A DNA stretch of 64,000 bases from Lophius americanus (Eukaryota > Chordata > Actinopteri > Lophiiformes > Lophiidae), in contig JBBDHG010000026.1 in NCBI GenBank assembly GCA_037951165.1, forward strand, positions 478,501-542,500. The letters run 5' to 3'. The first letter of the stretch is position 1, and each line of letters opens with the position of its first letter. The notes under the pieces are model-generated. The model was not told the origin of the DNA. It saw only the letters and a list, made by a program, of their open reading frames with translations, and ran no database searches. This document shows, piece after piece, positions 1 through 11,430 of this stretch. The position numbers and the translations under genes were made by a program.

Positions 1-142
1 TCTTTGATGCTATTATGGCTTAAATTATTTTATTTTTATATGCAAAATGATGATTTATATCGTATTTATTTTCTTTTTTTTAAGTTATTTTTACTCGTCC
101 ATAGAAAACAGGTTCGATTAACGTTTTTTTTTCTTTTTTCTG

Positions 143-179
<37 letters not shown>

Positions 180-340
180 AGGGTTACTATGATGCTTTTG
201 TGAAGAAGCACGGGACATTATTTATTTCAGATTAGCAACATGGACGAAAATTATTATTATTATTGCATGTTTTTTTTAATTTCTTATTCATATTATTATA
301 ATTATTATAATTATTATAATAAATATAATAATAATTATCC

Positions 341-381
<41 letters not shown>

Positions 382-387
382 ATTATA

Positions 388-422
<35 letters not shown>

Positions 423-424
423 GT
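1..424. repeat. AT-rich simple repeats, (AGT)n and (ATT)n
   Basis: Two simple-sequence arrays lie in very AT-rich DNA. About 35 bp of (AGT)n spans roughly 143-177, and an imperfect (ATT)n/(ATA)n tract fills roughly 250-423. The Ser-rich frame across the first array is a product of the triplet repeat, not a gene. Confidence 0.9.
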
Positions 425-488
425 TTTTTATTATTGTGTTCGAATTGGCAGCTAAAAACTGGGACTATTTTTTCGCTCAGACTCGTGA

Positions 489-552
489 CCTCTCTCTCTC
501 TCTCTCTCTCGCTCTCTCTTTTCTCTCTCTCTCACCCTCTCTTTCTTTCTGC
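489..552. repeat. (CT)n microsatellite, imperfect
   Basis: Pyrimidine tract of CT dinucleotides with GCTC, TTTC and ACCC interruptions. The Leu/Ser-rich translation across it is a repeat artefact. Confidence 0.9.
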
Positions 553-1039
553 AGTTGTCCTCGTGCTGCAACTCACCTGAGCACGCGCCCTCGGGGTGGT
601 CCTGCCCAGCTTAACTGAGCTGTTGTGGTGATGTAGAGGAAGAAAATAATAGAGTTTTTTTTATTATTTCCTTTTATACGAAGGCTAACGGGCTTAAAAA
701 ATATATATATATATATTTATATAAATATATATAAAACCAGTTAAATTATTTTGTAACAGGATACTAACAAACCCATATGGAAACTGTAACAGGTGTAAAG
801 AGACACACAATGAGCATCGAGGCTGTATTCTATTAGAATGAGCACACAGCAAAGCCGATTGCTGCCTTGCCCTTAGGCCACCCGGGAAGAAACAGGAATA
901 CAAAACGTAGAAGCAGAAGCCGAGAGCTTGTGGTCACAGCCTGAAGAGGAGCAAAGGGGAAATAAAGGAGAGGGGAGGAGAGGAAACGGGATGAGGAGAG
1001 GAGAGTCTGTCAGATTAGCTGCTCAAAACAAACCACAGC
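553..1039. other. Unique DNA with an (AT)n tract
   Basis: No gene seen. Contains an AT dinucleotide run at about 697-735 and purine-rich DNA (GGAGAGG motifs) leading into the GA repeat that follows. Confidence 0.5.
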
Positions 1040-1106
1040 TAGAGAGAGAGAGAGAGGGAGAGAGAGAGAGGGAGAGAGAGAGAGGGGGGGGGAGAGAGGG
1101 AGAGCG
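1040..1106. repeat. (GA)n microsatellite with a G run
   Basis: Purine tract of GA dinucleotides interrupted by GGG and by a run of G residues near 1084-1092. Confidence 0.9.
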
Positions 1107-3100
1107 CTCTCTAATAAGTCTTGTGTTGGATGTTTTTTTTCTACTACTACTCAGCTGTAACTGTAACTAAAGCGACTCCCTGATATTATTAGGTGCAGAC
1201 TGTGACCGTGCTGACGCCAGGACGCCAGGATTGACTCTGCACTTTAATTAAGACACTATTTCCCCTCCCATCTGTTCCTGCATGTGTTTCTCTCAGACCT
1301 CTTCACTGGTAACGATAATAATAATAACAATAATAATAATAATAATAATAATAATCATACAAAATAAAATACAACTATAAAATAGTATACTAATCTAGTT
1401 CATTAGAACATTAAACTGATATTCAATATGAATTAGGATATAATTCGACAGTTTTTGTCCTAAGGTTTTATCCTGATTGATGTTTTTCTATATGGTGACA
1501 TCTCTCTAAGACTAAAAGAGAATGCCCTCGAATAAACTCCAATAGTCTATAAGATTCTTTCCTCTTGGATGAAGAATATTATCCTGCAGTCACATCTGAA
1601 ATAAAGACCTCATAAGAAATACAAACGGCCCGCCCGGAGACTGGCGGTTCCTTAAACAGCCTCCTTTAAAACATTCTCAAGGCCTTTTATATTTTAATTA
1701 ACCGTTACCGATTGTTTCGCCTCGGGGCTCGACGTGAAACCTCTGCACGACCAGACCGGTGAAGGCCGGTTGTCGCGCGCATTAACAGACGAAGGAGAGG
1801 AGGACTGGGTGGGGAGAGGAAGGAGAGAAAAAAAGAGGAAGAGGAGGTATTAATGGGAAGGCCACCGGGCAAAGAGAGATACAGAGAGTGAGAGAAATTT
1901 GGTGTCTAGTAAGGTATGAGACGTGATTCAAAAGTGACTATATGATCATTATTTAATATTTATTTGTATTGTTTGGGACAACAATATCAAGATAAACACG
2001 ACACGTTGTATTTGCAGACACACCAGTACCTCCAGCAAAAAAAACTGTTTCCTCGGATATTATCGTCAAGATTGACTTAAAGGATAACAAATTTGTCTGA
2101 AAATGTATTTTTTATTCATTTTTTTAAAAGTGCCTATATAAGCTGAATTAAGAATTCACCCAGGAAGTTGAATCTGTCAGTTTAGATTTTAAAAGCCATT
2201 CAGTCAGTGCGGTGATGGTCTTGGAGCCCTCAGTCTTCAGAGATCATTTAAAATCACATCTAGTTCCGGTTGTTCATGTCTGGAGGTTTTTTTGGTGGTG
2301 GATGCAGCGACAGTCGAAGCCAACCGCAGGCACCAGTTGCTCGGTAGACGGTCCTAATAGGGCTTAACGCCGACGAGTGGCCCCGCGTTTACCGGGGGCT
2401 GGGAGCGCAGCACCAGATGCGCACTGATCTCCGGACAGGAGCCATCCCATCTGCCGCCTGACGAGGCAGGGAAAGGCCCCAAATCCCGTTTATAGTGCAA
2501 CCCAGAGGCAAGAATTTATATCAGCCCCAAGGTGTTTGGACGGACCGCTGCAGAGATTAGGGAGCCTCTGTGGTCATCTTTGGAGCAGGAGACACAAAGG
2601 AGCAGTGATCTTTATTATAGTCGTTTACCAGTCGAAAATAAAAGAGAAGAGAAAGAGAAAAGAGATAGAATCTCCATTAAGCTCCAAAAGCGACTATTAT
2701 CTCATTCACAATATCCTTTCTGGCACTTATGACGATGCATGATATGAAATAAACGTGTTTAAATGTAGTTCAGGGTCTTTAGTCTAAGTAGTTTAAGATA
2801 TTACGATCAAACACAAAACTCATGATGTAAAGAAAGTGTAAAGTGTTGTTATAAGGGGATGTGACCCATCTTGTCGTTGCCCTCCGCAGCCCTGATTGCC
2901 ATGAATGCTTTATTAGCGAGCAACAACTTATTTATAATAGATCACTGTATATAGCCTGCAGACATATAGACTATTCCAGTAAACTGTAAGCGTCTTTAAC
3001 TACAATGTGTCACATTGTAAGACTTACTAGAAGTGATTGTGCATTTAGTGAATGCAGGGACTCATGCTGAGTTATAATAGGCCTACAGACCAGTGCTTTT
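1107..3100. other. Unique non-coding stretch
   Basis: No recognisable gene. Includes an (ATA)n run at about 1313-1355 and two more GC-rich, complex blocks at about 1625-1800 and 2270-2570 that lack simple repeats. These blocks could be regulatory or exonic, but I see no open frame with family resemblance and no convincing splice-site pair. Overlapping 66-68 codon frames at 2532-2742 sit in two different frames, as expected by chance. Confidence 0.4.
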
Positions 3101-3315
3101 TTTTTTCCTTTCCAGGTTTTGCAAGCTTCAACAGGCAAATATAAACCGTTTTCTGCAGGGCTAAGCTGATTTTTTCATCAGCGTCCAATCATGTGTGATC
3201 TGAATATTCGTGCAGTTAAAGGGGAAAAAAGCACAAACTCACAATACTGTCTGCCTCCAGTCTGTTGGCCTTGTTCAAGAGTCTATTGTGGCTTCTTTTT
3301 TTTCTTTTTTTTTAA

Positions 3316-3620
3316 TCAAACCCGGTCAGACACCGAGCTCATATGGCCAAGAGCGTCCGTTATCTCGGTCCTGGAGACCATCTTAATGTATTGGCCTGCA
3401 CCATTCCAGCCAAAATAACGACTGGCATAATGAAGGCAAACCATAACAAACGCCCCAGAAGATGTTTGTCCTCCACCAACAGCAAAAGTAATTAAGAAAG
3501 TGGTGTCTGACCTACATACAGGATGCGCCTCGGAAGGAAGCACAGGTTAATATGCTAATATGGATCTGCTAATTGTGGGGATTTACTTGTCAGTTTGAGG
3601 AAGGGAGGGGCTGGGGGGGC
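3316..3620. promoter_or_regulatory. Candidate conserved non-coding block
   Basis: Compositionally complex, repeat-free sequence with clustered homeodomain/POU-like cores: TAATTA at about 3489, ATGCTAAT at 3552-3559 and CTAATTG shortly after. It resembles developmental enhancers of fish in texture only; no cross-species alignment was possible, and such cores also occur by chance in AT-rich DNA. Confidence 0.25.
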
Positions 3621-3859
3621 GTCACTGACTCGTTTAAGCCCTCAAGATTTGCAGCAAATTAATTTTTCCCCATGCAGTGCGTGAGGTGAGGAGAGCAGAG
3701 GAGGCAGGAAACAGGTGGTCGCCGTTTAATGGACAGGATATAGACCAGACCAGACTGAAACCCCAAAAATCTGGACTATTGGCGGATTTACTTTCACATA
3801 TCCACCCTATTAGTCATTAAAATATATATAAGAAAAAAAAAAAAAAACCTCCCAGCGCG

Positions 3860-4153
3860 ATGTTTTATGTTCCTTCCAGGACTTTTAAGATCTCTCCAGG
3901 AGGCGATATGTTTGAACAAAAGTCTTCAAATAGTGGATATTCAGGCTATATCTCAGTCACTCTGGGTATCATTGTCGGTTTGTGTTGTCAATTAGCGCTT
4001 TTAATAGTTGTTCTTTGTTGCTTTAATTACTCCCGAAGTCAATTCAGAAGTTCAATTCGGGGCAGACACGTGTCAGCTGCTGCACAACCAGGAAAGAAAA
4101 GGCCAATCTGCTGCCAACGGACAGTCACTCACCGACATATTGGATACTTTTAA
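3860..4153 (+). other. Orphan 97-codon frame with a membrane-like segment
   Basis: An ATG-started frame whose residues about 30-55 form an uninterrupted hydrophobic stretch (GIIVGLCCQLALLIVVLCCF), followed by the basic run NYSRSQFR, as at a membrane/cytosol border. The upstream part is polar (DMFEQKSSNSGYSGY). A second frame, open from about 4008 to 4202 directly after a TAG, also reads like a plausible polar tail. The sequence CTCTCCAG before codon 14 could be a splice acceptor, but I see no good donor downstream. It could be a membrane-spanning exon of a host gene, a decayed element or chance. I do not recognise the family. Confidence 0.15.
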
Positions 4154-5220
4154 TCCTTACAGACCTACAAACAACAAGCTCTGCCTTTTTTTCAGATCGT
4201 GACCTTCCTGGTGTGTTATTGTGGAAAAAAATGCCAACATGTACTACTATCTTTGGATTTATCCTGAGTTATTAATTATAATTACTAAAGAGAAATGAGT
4301 GAAAAGGACGTGAGGCGAATGGCTGTTACACTGTTGAGGGGTTTCCTCTCATTCAATATTTTAAACAGACAATCAGGGCCACGGCCGATGCTATAAAATT
4401 GATCCCTAAAACTTAACTTCAGCAGCTGTTGGATTAGTGCGCCTATGCGCGCGCGTGTGTTCGTGCGTGTCTGTGCGCGCGACGATCGATGGCAATTAAC
4501 TTCTCTTTTCAAGAGTTTCTCCAGTGCTCCTTCAGATCGCACGAAAGCTCAAAGTCCTACGACTGTTTTCTCCTCCAGTATTTGTTTTTGTTTCTACTAC
4601 TTTATACTCATTCTCATCTTTTATTCCCGAAATACATCATAAACGTGAGATGCAGCTCACACAAACAATAATACTTATTAAATTAGGATATAATCAGTGA
4701 TCACACTCCATGGGCTTTCAAATACAAACCAGAGTTATGTAGATTCTATAGCGCCTGTGTAAAGTACATGTGCTTCTTAAGAAAAGGGCTCCAGGCTTTC
4801 TTCTCCATGGTGAGTTCAAGGCCACGAGTCAAGAGAGTCTTTGACCTTTTTGTCTGTGTTCTCACTCTAGTCAGTTTCAATTTCTGTCAGACTTCACTAT
4901 CCAGTAGAGGGTATAATATGAGTTTAATACAAACATTATTCAGCGTGAAAATAAACACATGAGCCCAACACTAACCCTGAACACAGATTTGTGTATTTGG
5001 AGCTGGGTTCAAACTCACTATTGTTTCAAGTTCACTGTGTGGGGGGATAAGTATGATATAAGTATTGCTCACAAGTCTGCCTTCGATGAAACTGTGTTCA
5101 CCGTCCTTATCGTGGAGTTTTAGACTTTTGTTTCCAAGCGCGTATTAACCCACCATCCATCATCTCATCACTACCTGCTGAATGGATGTATTAAAAAACC
5201 CTCTAAAGTCTCAGTTCACC
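4154..5220. other. Unique DNA, no gene seen
   Basis: Includes a CpG/GTGCGCGC-rich patch at about 4440-4485 and otherwise mixed-composition sequence. Only short frames occur, with no recognisable domain. Confidence 0.4.
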
Positions 5221-5349
5221 AAATACATGGCTGAGCCCTGAAAACAATGAGACATTAAGGTGCTTCAAGTTTAATGGATACACTTACTTGGTCAGCTAAA
5301 TACTTTTTAAAATATGGCTTTCAGTCATTAACAAAAATTTTAAAAAAAA

Positions 5350-5756
5350 TCCCTCAACACTCTGATGTATTAATGAAGAAAAAAAGAAAAATTCTTTGCC
5401 TGTTTTTGTTCTTCTTTCATTTATTAATTGTACTTTTTTGCACTAAAATGACAAATCATTTGTTCAAGCGTGATTTTTTAAAGATTATTCAACTTTTTTT
5501 CAATTTTCTTGTTGCATCCAGTGACATAATTATGTTTAAAATAATAATGAGACATTTCATTTATAGACTCTTTTCATAAATACTAAAAGTCTCTTTACAG
5601 TTTCACATATACATGTGAAACTGTAAAGAGACTAAAGAGTATATATGTAAAGAGTATATATATAAACTGCACTGGGTCACGTTATAAAAATGTTCAGTCA
5701 CAGTGATTCAAAAAGGGCTCAACCAAACATTTGTGCAGGACATCAAAGGGTTAAAA
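5350..5756 (+). mobile_element. Family B copy B1, degraded
   Basis: The 3' 85 bp (about 5672-5756) matches the other family B copies: TTCAGTCACA, GACTCAAAA-like, GCTCAACCAAACA, then GTGCAGGACATCAAAGGGTT and AA. The last part is the 3' terminal inverted repeat. Upstream, AAATGACAAATCATTTG and a TTCAAGCGTGATTTTT-like stretch (about 5445-5480) match the 5' half of copy B2. The reverse-transcriptase piece present in B2-B5 is missing here, where a 46-bp hairpin lies instead. The left boundary is unclear. Confidence 0.6.
5588..5633. repeat. Perfect 46-bp inverted repeat (hairpin)
   Basis: Two 21-bp arms are exact reverse complements around a 4-nt ATAC centre. Each arm contains CTCTTTACAG / CTGTAAAGAG. 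The arm's GTAAAGAG motif recurs twice just downstream beside short AT runs (about 5625-5665). A perfect match suggests either recent origin or selection against decay. Confidence 0.95.
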
Positions 5757-5892
5757 AGTCAAGAAAACATTTACTTTTTCAAAAAGTACAAACTGGTTGT
5801 TATTTACTTGTAACTACCTCTTTGATGAACACATTGATGACAGTATGTAAGGAAAAGTAGAGCTGCCAAACCCATCCTGCTTTTGAAATGTA

Positions 5893-5992
5893 TCTTCTTC
5901 TTCTTCTTCATCTTCTTCATTTTCTTGTTCTTCTTCTTCTGGCCCTTCCGTTTAGGATTCGCCACAGCGGATCATCTCGTTCTGCATATTGT
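5893..5992 (+). mobile_element. Fragment of a common teleost repeat (CGCCACAGCGGATCAT)
   Basis: A (TTC)n-rich lead is followed by TTCCGTTTAGGATTCGCCAC and AGCGGATCATCT. This resembles a motif (TAGGGGTCGCCACAGCG) that I recall as highly repeated in fish genomes. A second copy lies at about 48258-48310. The parent element is not identified. Confidence 0.5.
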
Positions 5993-5993
5993 T

Positions 5994-6080
5994 TTCAGAT
6001 AGACGTATATATTAAAAAACAAACTAATGTTGCCTTTCACTTTTATGCTGATGATATTCTGTTTTACTTTACGCTGAAAC
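5994..6080 (+). pseudogene. LINE reverse-transcriptase scrap with YADD motif
   Basis: The + frame reads NVAFHFYADDILFYFTLK, matching the catalytic YADD block of non-LTR reverse transcriptases of L2/CR1/Rex1 type (typical form: SFHCYADDTQLYL). Both catalytic Asp codons are kept. Only about 25 residues of domain remain; the rest of the frame is unrelated. It is a dead fragment of a LINE polymerase. Confidence 0.7.
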
Positions 6081-7295
6081 TTTACGCAGAACTCCCACAT
6101 TCATTCCTTACTAGTTTTTGTTTGGTTTAACAACGTTCAACTAAAATAAAACCCTTTAGTAGTCCACCCCTCCCACCTTCTGCCAGCGCCTCCTGGAGAT
6201 ATTTCCTGGTTCCTCGCTCCTACGTTAACCGACGGTATTCTTGATTGTTCTTTTATATTAGACATGCAGATTAATTCAGTTGTGAAAACAAGAATTCTGC
6301 GGTTATGCTTTCTTCTAAAGAGAAGGTCACACATGTATTTATCACCTCTAGGCTGCACTGCTGCATCTCATCGTACGATGGAATGAGCCAGGAGCGTCTC
6401 TGCATGAATGCAGATCACAGTTGGGTCACAGTTCCAATATGAAGCTGTTGGGTTGTGACGGGCTTTTGTAAGCATATCTGACCCGTTTTGGCGTCTTTTG
6501 TCTACATTGTCTACATGTTTATTTTATTTACAAAGTTTTGTTGATTGTTTTCAATCATCCTTATGTTCCCGATCGTCTGCTGAGCGGACCAGCAGCTTTT
6601 AGCTGTGTCTAGAACCGGACCAGTTCTTTGGGCTGACTGGGCCTTCCCAGAGGCAGACCCTCCACTTTGGATTGAGCCGCCTTTTCAAATCATCAGTGTT
6701 TCTACATCTTTCACCATTTTTATCCTTCTTTGTGTTCAGCAGTAAAGGCCACATCTAAAGTCTCGCCTTTCTGGATCAGATATTTTCATTTCTGTTGAAA
6801 TGTTTTGTTTATTTGCTTTCATGACTTAAAACAGATGTTTGAATGTTTCAATCGTTTCACTGAGCTCTCTGGGTTTGATTTCTCACTTTGGTCAACTCTG
6901 TGTAAACTGGGCCGTACAAATACGTTACCTCGACTTTTGTGGGATTGGACTGACTTATTGAATCCGAATCAGAATCTGTAGCAATTAAACATTTTTCTGT
7001 CACTCGACATTTAGATTTTGAAACTTCGGAACTCGACGTAACACCTGGTATGAGTTGACAATTCAACATGTACAGTGTATTGAAAACTACACAACATCAG
7101 CGGACGACAAACATAATGAATACATCTGTAACAATCTGTAATCTTTCTCTTTGAAATGAAAAACTTCTGTTTTCTTGTTCTTCACAGGCTTCCAAATGTC
7201 CCTTTTCTGCTGTTCTTGTCCCGGCCAGCAGAGTGCGCCGCGTTGGCAGTGCAGCCTGAGGGGCGATTAACCTGCAGGTTTCTGAGAAAAGGAAG
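6081..7295. other. Unique DNA, no gene seen
   Basis: Mixed-composition sequence with only short frames and no repeat family recognised. Confidence 0.4.
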
Positions 7296-7347
7296 AACAC
7301 ACACACACATTCAAACACACGCACACACACACACACTCACACACACT
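7296..7347. repeat. (AC)n microsatellite, imperfect
   Basis: AC dinucleotides interrupted by TTCAA, GC and TC. Overlapping His/Thr-rich and Cys/Val-rich frames are artefacts. Confidence 0.9.
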
Positions 7348-7928
7348 TTCAAAGCTGGTAAATTCACACATACAAGTGGGGGCGACACACAGGTTCAATG
7401 ACTTTGATCGTGTAATTCCTGCGTAATCTCTGTAATCTTTTAAAGCAGAGCTGTTTGAATGCATGTTGTATGGGTGGGAGTCTGTGTGAGAGTGACGATG
7501 TACATAATGTACACCGGATTAACAAGATGAAGTGGAAGACGGGAATGCTGCTAAAGGAAAATCATTATAAATCAAACAAACTGCAGGCCAGTCGCTCCAC
7601 GCCCAATTCTCTTATGAGCTGCAGGTACGGCCCGGGGTTCTGTTCTCGGAAGCTGTGGGCCATGTGTGTCCTGCTTGGGCAGAGCTGGAGCCTCCATATT
7701 CACACTTTGGAAGTTCGGTCAGAGGAATCTTCTCCAGTATATGTCCTTCTGTTTGTTGTATACTAATGTATCATAATATAATAATATCTGTTTTACGGAA
7801 ATAAAGGCTAAATAAATCCCGATTATGAGAACTTCAACTTTGAGTGTTGTCTTTTCTCGAGTAACTGCAAACACACAGAGAACTCACACAAATCCATGTT
7901 GACCCAATTATTTTTGCCCCATATTGTG
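7348..7928. other. Unique DNA, no gene seen
   Basis: A 103-codon frame at 7455-7766 has no recognisable domain or splice context. No repeats beyond short AT runs. Confidence 0.35.
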
Positions 7929-8140
7929 ACACTTTTTTAACCCTTTAATGTCTTCACCAAGAATTAAAAAAAAACTATGGAAAGAAATTCAATTCTTTGG
8001 GACAGTCTAAATGAACCATAAGAAGAAAAATCATGTAATCAAGCATGTTTTTAAACAGTAAAAAAAACACACAAAATCAGACTTATATGATGCAATTATG
8101 TATTTCAACCAAATAGAAAGTCATTATCTGTTATTAGCGT
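7929..8140 (+). mobile_element. Family B copy B0, 5' part
   Basis: Begins with the best-preserved 5' terminus in the window, TTAACCCTTTAATGTCTTCA (from about 7938). It continues through AATCAAGCATGTTTTTAAAC, AGTAAAA and ATCAGACTT blocks that match copies B4 and B5. The reverse-transcriptase portion and the 3' terminus are absent, so the copy is truncated. TTAA followed by CCCTTT is the pattern of piggyBac-type ends. Confidence 0.65.
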
Positions 8141-9604
8141 ATAAATGCAGGTGAGACTGTGAGACATGAACCTCTATTTATTCCCATGATGCATTGCACA
8201 CCAGTTGGATTCTCACAGTATGGAATTATATCTTCTGGCAGCTAATATATTAGATTTTCTCTGATATCTTGTTTTTTGTAGATCGTTTAAACATTTGTAG
8301 GTGTGTCGACCTTGAAATATGACCAACTTCCATCGATCACTCATGTGAAAAAAACATTTTGAAGTCACTCTCTAATAGTATTTGTGAATAAAACTGAAGT
8401 CAGGAAGTCAAGAAGAAAAATATACACATCATGTAATATGAAGAGTATAGATCAGACGCATATCCAATTCCTGGCAATGCGTCATGGTTGCAAACAGTCG
8501 CATTGAAGTTCCCGCATCTTAGAGCTGCAGTCATCAGTCAGTGTTGCTAGTAAGGGGAAACAGAACAACCAGAGAGGAAGGATGGAAAGAACAATGCAGA
8601 ATGTTTGCTGTTCCCAATCTGCTCGTGAACAGCTGATCCATGCATTAACTAATGTCCACGTCTGTTTGAATATCAGGATAACAGTGGAAGTAAAGATGGT
8701 CAGCTTTGTGTATGTGTTCTGACCTGTTGAAATGAATCTACGCTGCGTCCTCCCTGCCGTGTGTTTCTGAAACCAATTGTATGTCATTTCAAAGTGAAAA
8801 TAAAACGTTGTAAGTCTCGTTCAGTCCACTATATGTCATATGTCATATTTTGGCTTTATTCAGGGACTTCAGGGCTTGTGGCCGGATCTCGGCTGAACTG
8901 GGCCTTCCGGCACAGATCGATCGGCCGGTCTATTTTTGGTCTATTGTCATATGAGACACATATAAACAGAATTGTATTACCTTCAACCTCAGAGTCAGCA
9001 TAGCTCTTGACTTTCTCCAGAAAGAATCAGTTCTGCTCGGTTCCATCAGTGTGGTGCCTGCCTACACAGAAAGAGCTTACTGATAAAATAGAGGAGGGAT
9101 CATGACCAGCAAAGGAACCAAGGATGGGGTTGGATAGACTAGTCCACGAACAAGCTGGTCCAACTAAAGGAATTGCTGAAAAGGGTAATGCTGGTTCTGA
9201 AACAGCAATGCAACAGCGACTAGGAGATCTGTGTGGTGTAAGAAAATTGGACCTGCACAATAGTCACACAAGCAGATGGTTTTAAGATAATGACCCCCAC
9301 CCCTCACCAAACATCAGCTGGGAAAGTCTCCTGATACCTGCGACCCTACACAGCTAACAGGAAATGAATGAAGGGATGGTTATAACGCCAAGGCAGATGT
9401 TGAATGTTCCATGACGTCAAACTATTCCTTTAACTCTTGTTGGAGGAAAAACATGTTAAAGGCGATACTTGACACACCATGATTCAGACACCCCTGAAGG
9501 CTTCCTATTGGATAACCAACAAAATAAGCATAAGACACATTAACATCCCAAACAGAGAACATATTCAAACTAGACCCACGCTGTCGTCCTCACCAGCAGG
9601 GGTA
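8141..9604. other. Unique DNA, no gene seen
   Basis: A 101-codon minus-strand frame at 8482-8787 and shorter frames show no known motif. No microsatellite or repeat terminus seen. Confidence 0.35.
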
Positions 9605-9605
9605 G

Positions 9606-10120
9606 ATCCCAGGAAAGTCCCCAATCGCCTTCATTGTACAAATAATCCCACTGATTAAACCCCTCAGATTAATTGAAAAAATCTGATAAATGGTTGAGAA
9701 AGTATTGCCCAAAAACATTTGGAGGTTAAAGTCCCCCATTTTTCAAAACTATACAAAAGATCTTTCCCAAAATCAATCCAGTTCTTCCAGGCACTAAAGT
9801 TTAAGGACCCCCTTTAACAATGATTCAGGAAATAGATTGAGGTATATCTGGAAAACATGTTTTTTTAGTAAAAAAAAACAACCTTTCAGTGGTGAGTAAA
9901 ATATGATATAAACAAGAATAGGTATCCTTGAGTCGATTCATATGAACTGAATTTGGAAAAAAAATCAAACGGACGGTTTGAAAAACAGTGTTTAGTCTAA
10001 GGTCTAAAGTTTGAAAAGGATCCATGAAATAGTTTTCGTGTTGTCATCGCTAACCCCGACAATCTGCTGCGGACGCAGCATCAATGTTGACTGCATAATA
10101 TCCCCGACTTTTCGGAAATA
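9606..10120 (-). mobile_element. Family A copy A1, near full length
   Basis: About 515 bp bounded by ATCCCAGGAAAGTCCCC on the left and TATCCCCGACTTTTCGGAAA on the right. These are inverted versions of the family A terminus. Inside are the family landmarks on the minus strand: CTTAGTGC-like, GAAGAACTGGA, ATGAATCGACTCAAGGA and ATATTTTACTC, arranged in two related halves. No coding capacity, so presumably non-autonomous. Confidence 0.75.
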
Positions 10121-10662
10121 TAATCATAAAATGTATGACTCTTACTTTCTTACTACTGTCAGCCCTGACGATGTGAGGAGAACGAAAAAACGATACTAGA
10201 GGCCTGATGTAAAAAAAAAAAAAATGACATGCCTCCTCTTCTCCTACATAACCAAGGATTTCCATTCTGTCTCTCGCAGGCCACCATTCGCCTTATTGAT
10301 TTCCCCCTTCTGTCAAACGGCATCACTGTGTTGCCTTTTGAGCCTCTAATGCTTTGGTTCATCCTCAAACACAACAGCAGCGGATCTGAAACGGAAAAAG
10401 TGCAGATGAAACAATACCCAAATCGAGCAGCGAGGACTCAGACAGACGCTGTAAAAAGTTGAAAGCAGAGTTGGTCAATTATAACAGACTCCTCCGGCTT
10501 TGAGCCTTTGGTCGGCCATAAGCTCGTACGCTGTTTCTTAAGTCATCTGGCGCCTTAGAAATCCTGTTTACTCTGTAACAACCGGCGCGGATGTCAACCG
10601 CAGCACATAGGCATGCACCTGAGATCACAGGCCTGCTACTTTATGGCATGACAAACAAGCGC
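10121..10662. other. Unique DNA, no gene seen
   Basis: Repeat-free and moderately complex apart from an A13 run at about 10211-10224. No supported exon. Confidence 0.35.
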
Positions 10663-10990
10663 ATTACACACACTCACACACTCGCACACACACGCCACAA
10701 TACACAGGAATCACACCACAACACAACTGATAGAAGCATAAAGGTGTGTGCGTGTCAGTGTGTGTGTGGGTGTGTGTGTGGTTACTTGACTTCTCCAGTA
10801 TAATTACTGGGGAAGTCTCCTGATGTGGAACCTTTGCCGTTCTCACAATGAACCCATTTACCGCTGAAAACCATCAAACACCTGACAAACACACACACAC
10901 ACACACACACACACGCATGGCCTGTTGGTTTACATATACAAGCATCCACACACACACACACACACTAACACATGCGCACAGGCCTAGAGA
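10663..10990. repeat. Cluster of (AC)n and (GT)n microsatellites
   Basis: Four short arrays: AC at about 10666-10700, GT at about 10743-10785, AC at about 10889-10914 and AC at about 10947-10972, separated by 30-110 bp of unique sequence. The AC arrays and the GT array lie in opposite orientation. Confidence 0.9.
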
Positions 10991-11097
10991 AACGGATGCA
11001 CACAAACGATTTCAAACGAATGCAGGGAAATAAACAGAGACGAGAGCACACAACCCCTTCACCCCTCTGGGAATTTTACTATTCTGCACTTCTTCGC

Positions 11098-11178
11098 TTC
11101 TCTCATCCCTCTCTCTCCCTCTCTCTCCCTCTCTCGTGCACACACGTACTCTCTCTCTCGTTCTCTCTCTCTCTCATC
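11098..11178. repeat. (CT)n microsatellite, imperfect
   Basis: CT-rich tract broken by CC and by a GTGCACACACGTA island. Confidence 0.9.
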
Positions 11179-11263
11179 GTCTCTTCCTCTGCTCCTTTGT
11201 CTCCCTGATTATGCAGTCTATCCCAGTGTGCGCTACTCACTGAGATCATCCACCTGTCAATCT

Positions 11264-11316
<53 letters not shown>

Positions 11317-11335
11317 ACACACACACACACACACA

Positions 11336-11429
<94 letters not shown>
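11264..11429. repeat. Long (AC)n microsatellite, about 165 bp
   Basis: Nearly pure AC dinucleotide array with two ACAGAC interruptions near 11311 and 11335. It generates long His/Thr and Cys/Val frames on the two strands that are not genes. Alternating purine-pyrimidine DNA of this length can adopt Z-form. Confidence 0.97.

Positions 11430-11430
<1 letters not shown>

Noticed and set aside
4440..4490. CpG-rich GCGCGCGTGTG patch as a CpG island
   Set aside because: Only about 45 bp long and made of alternating CG/TG; far too short for an island.
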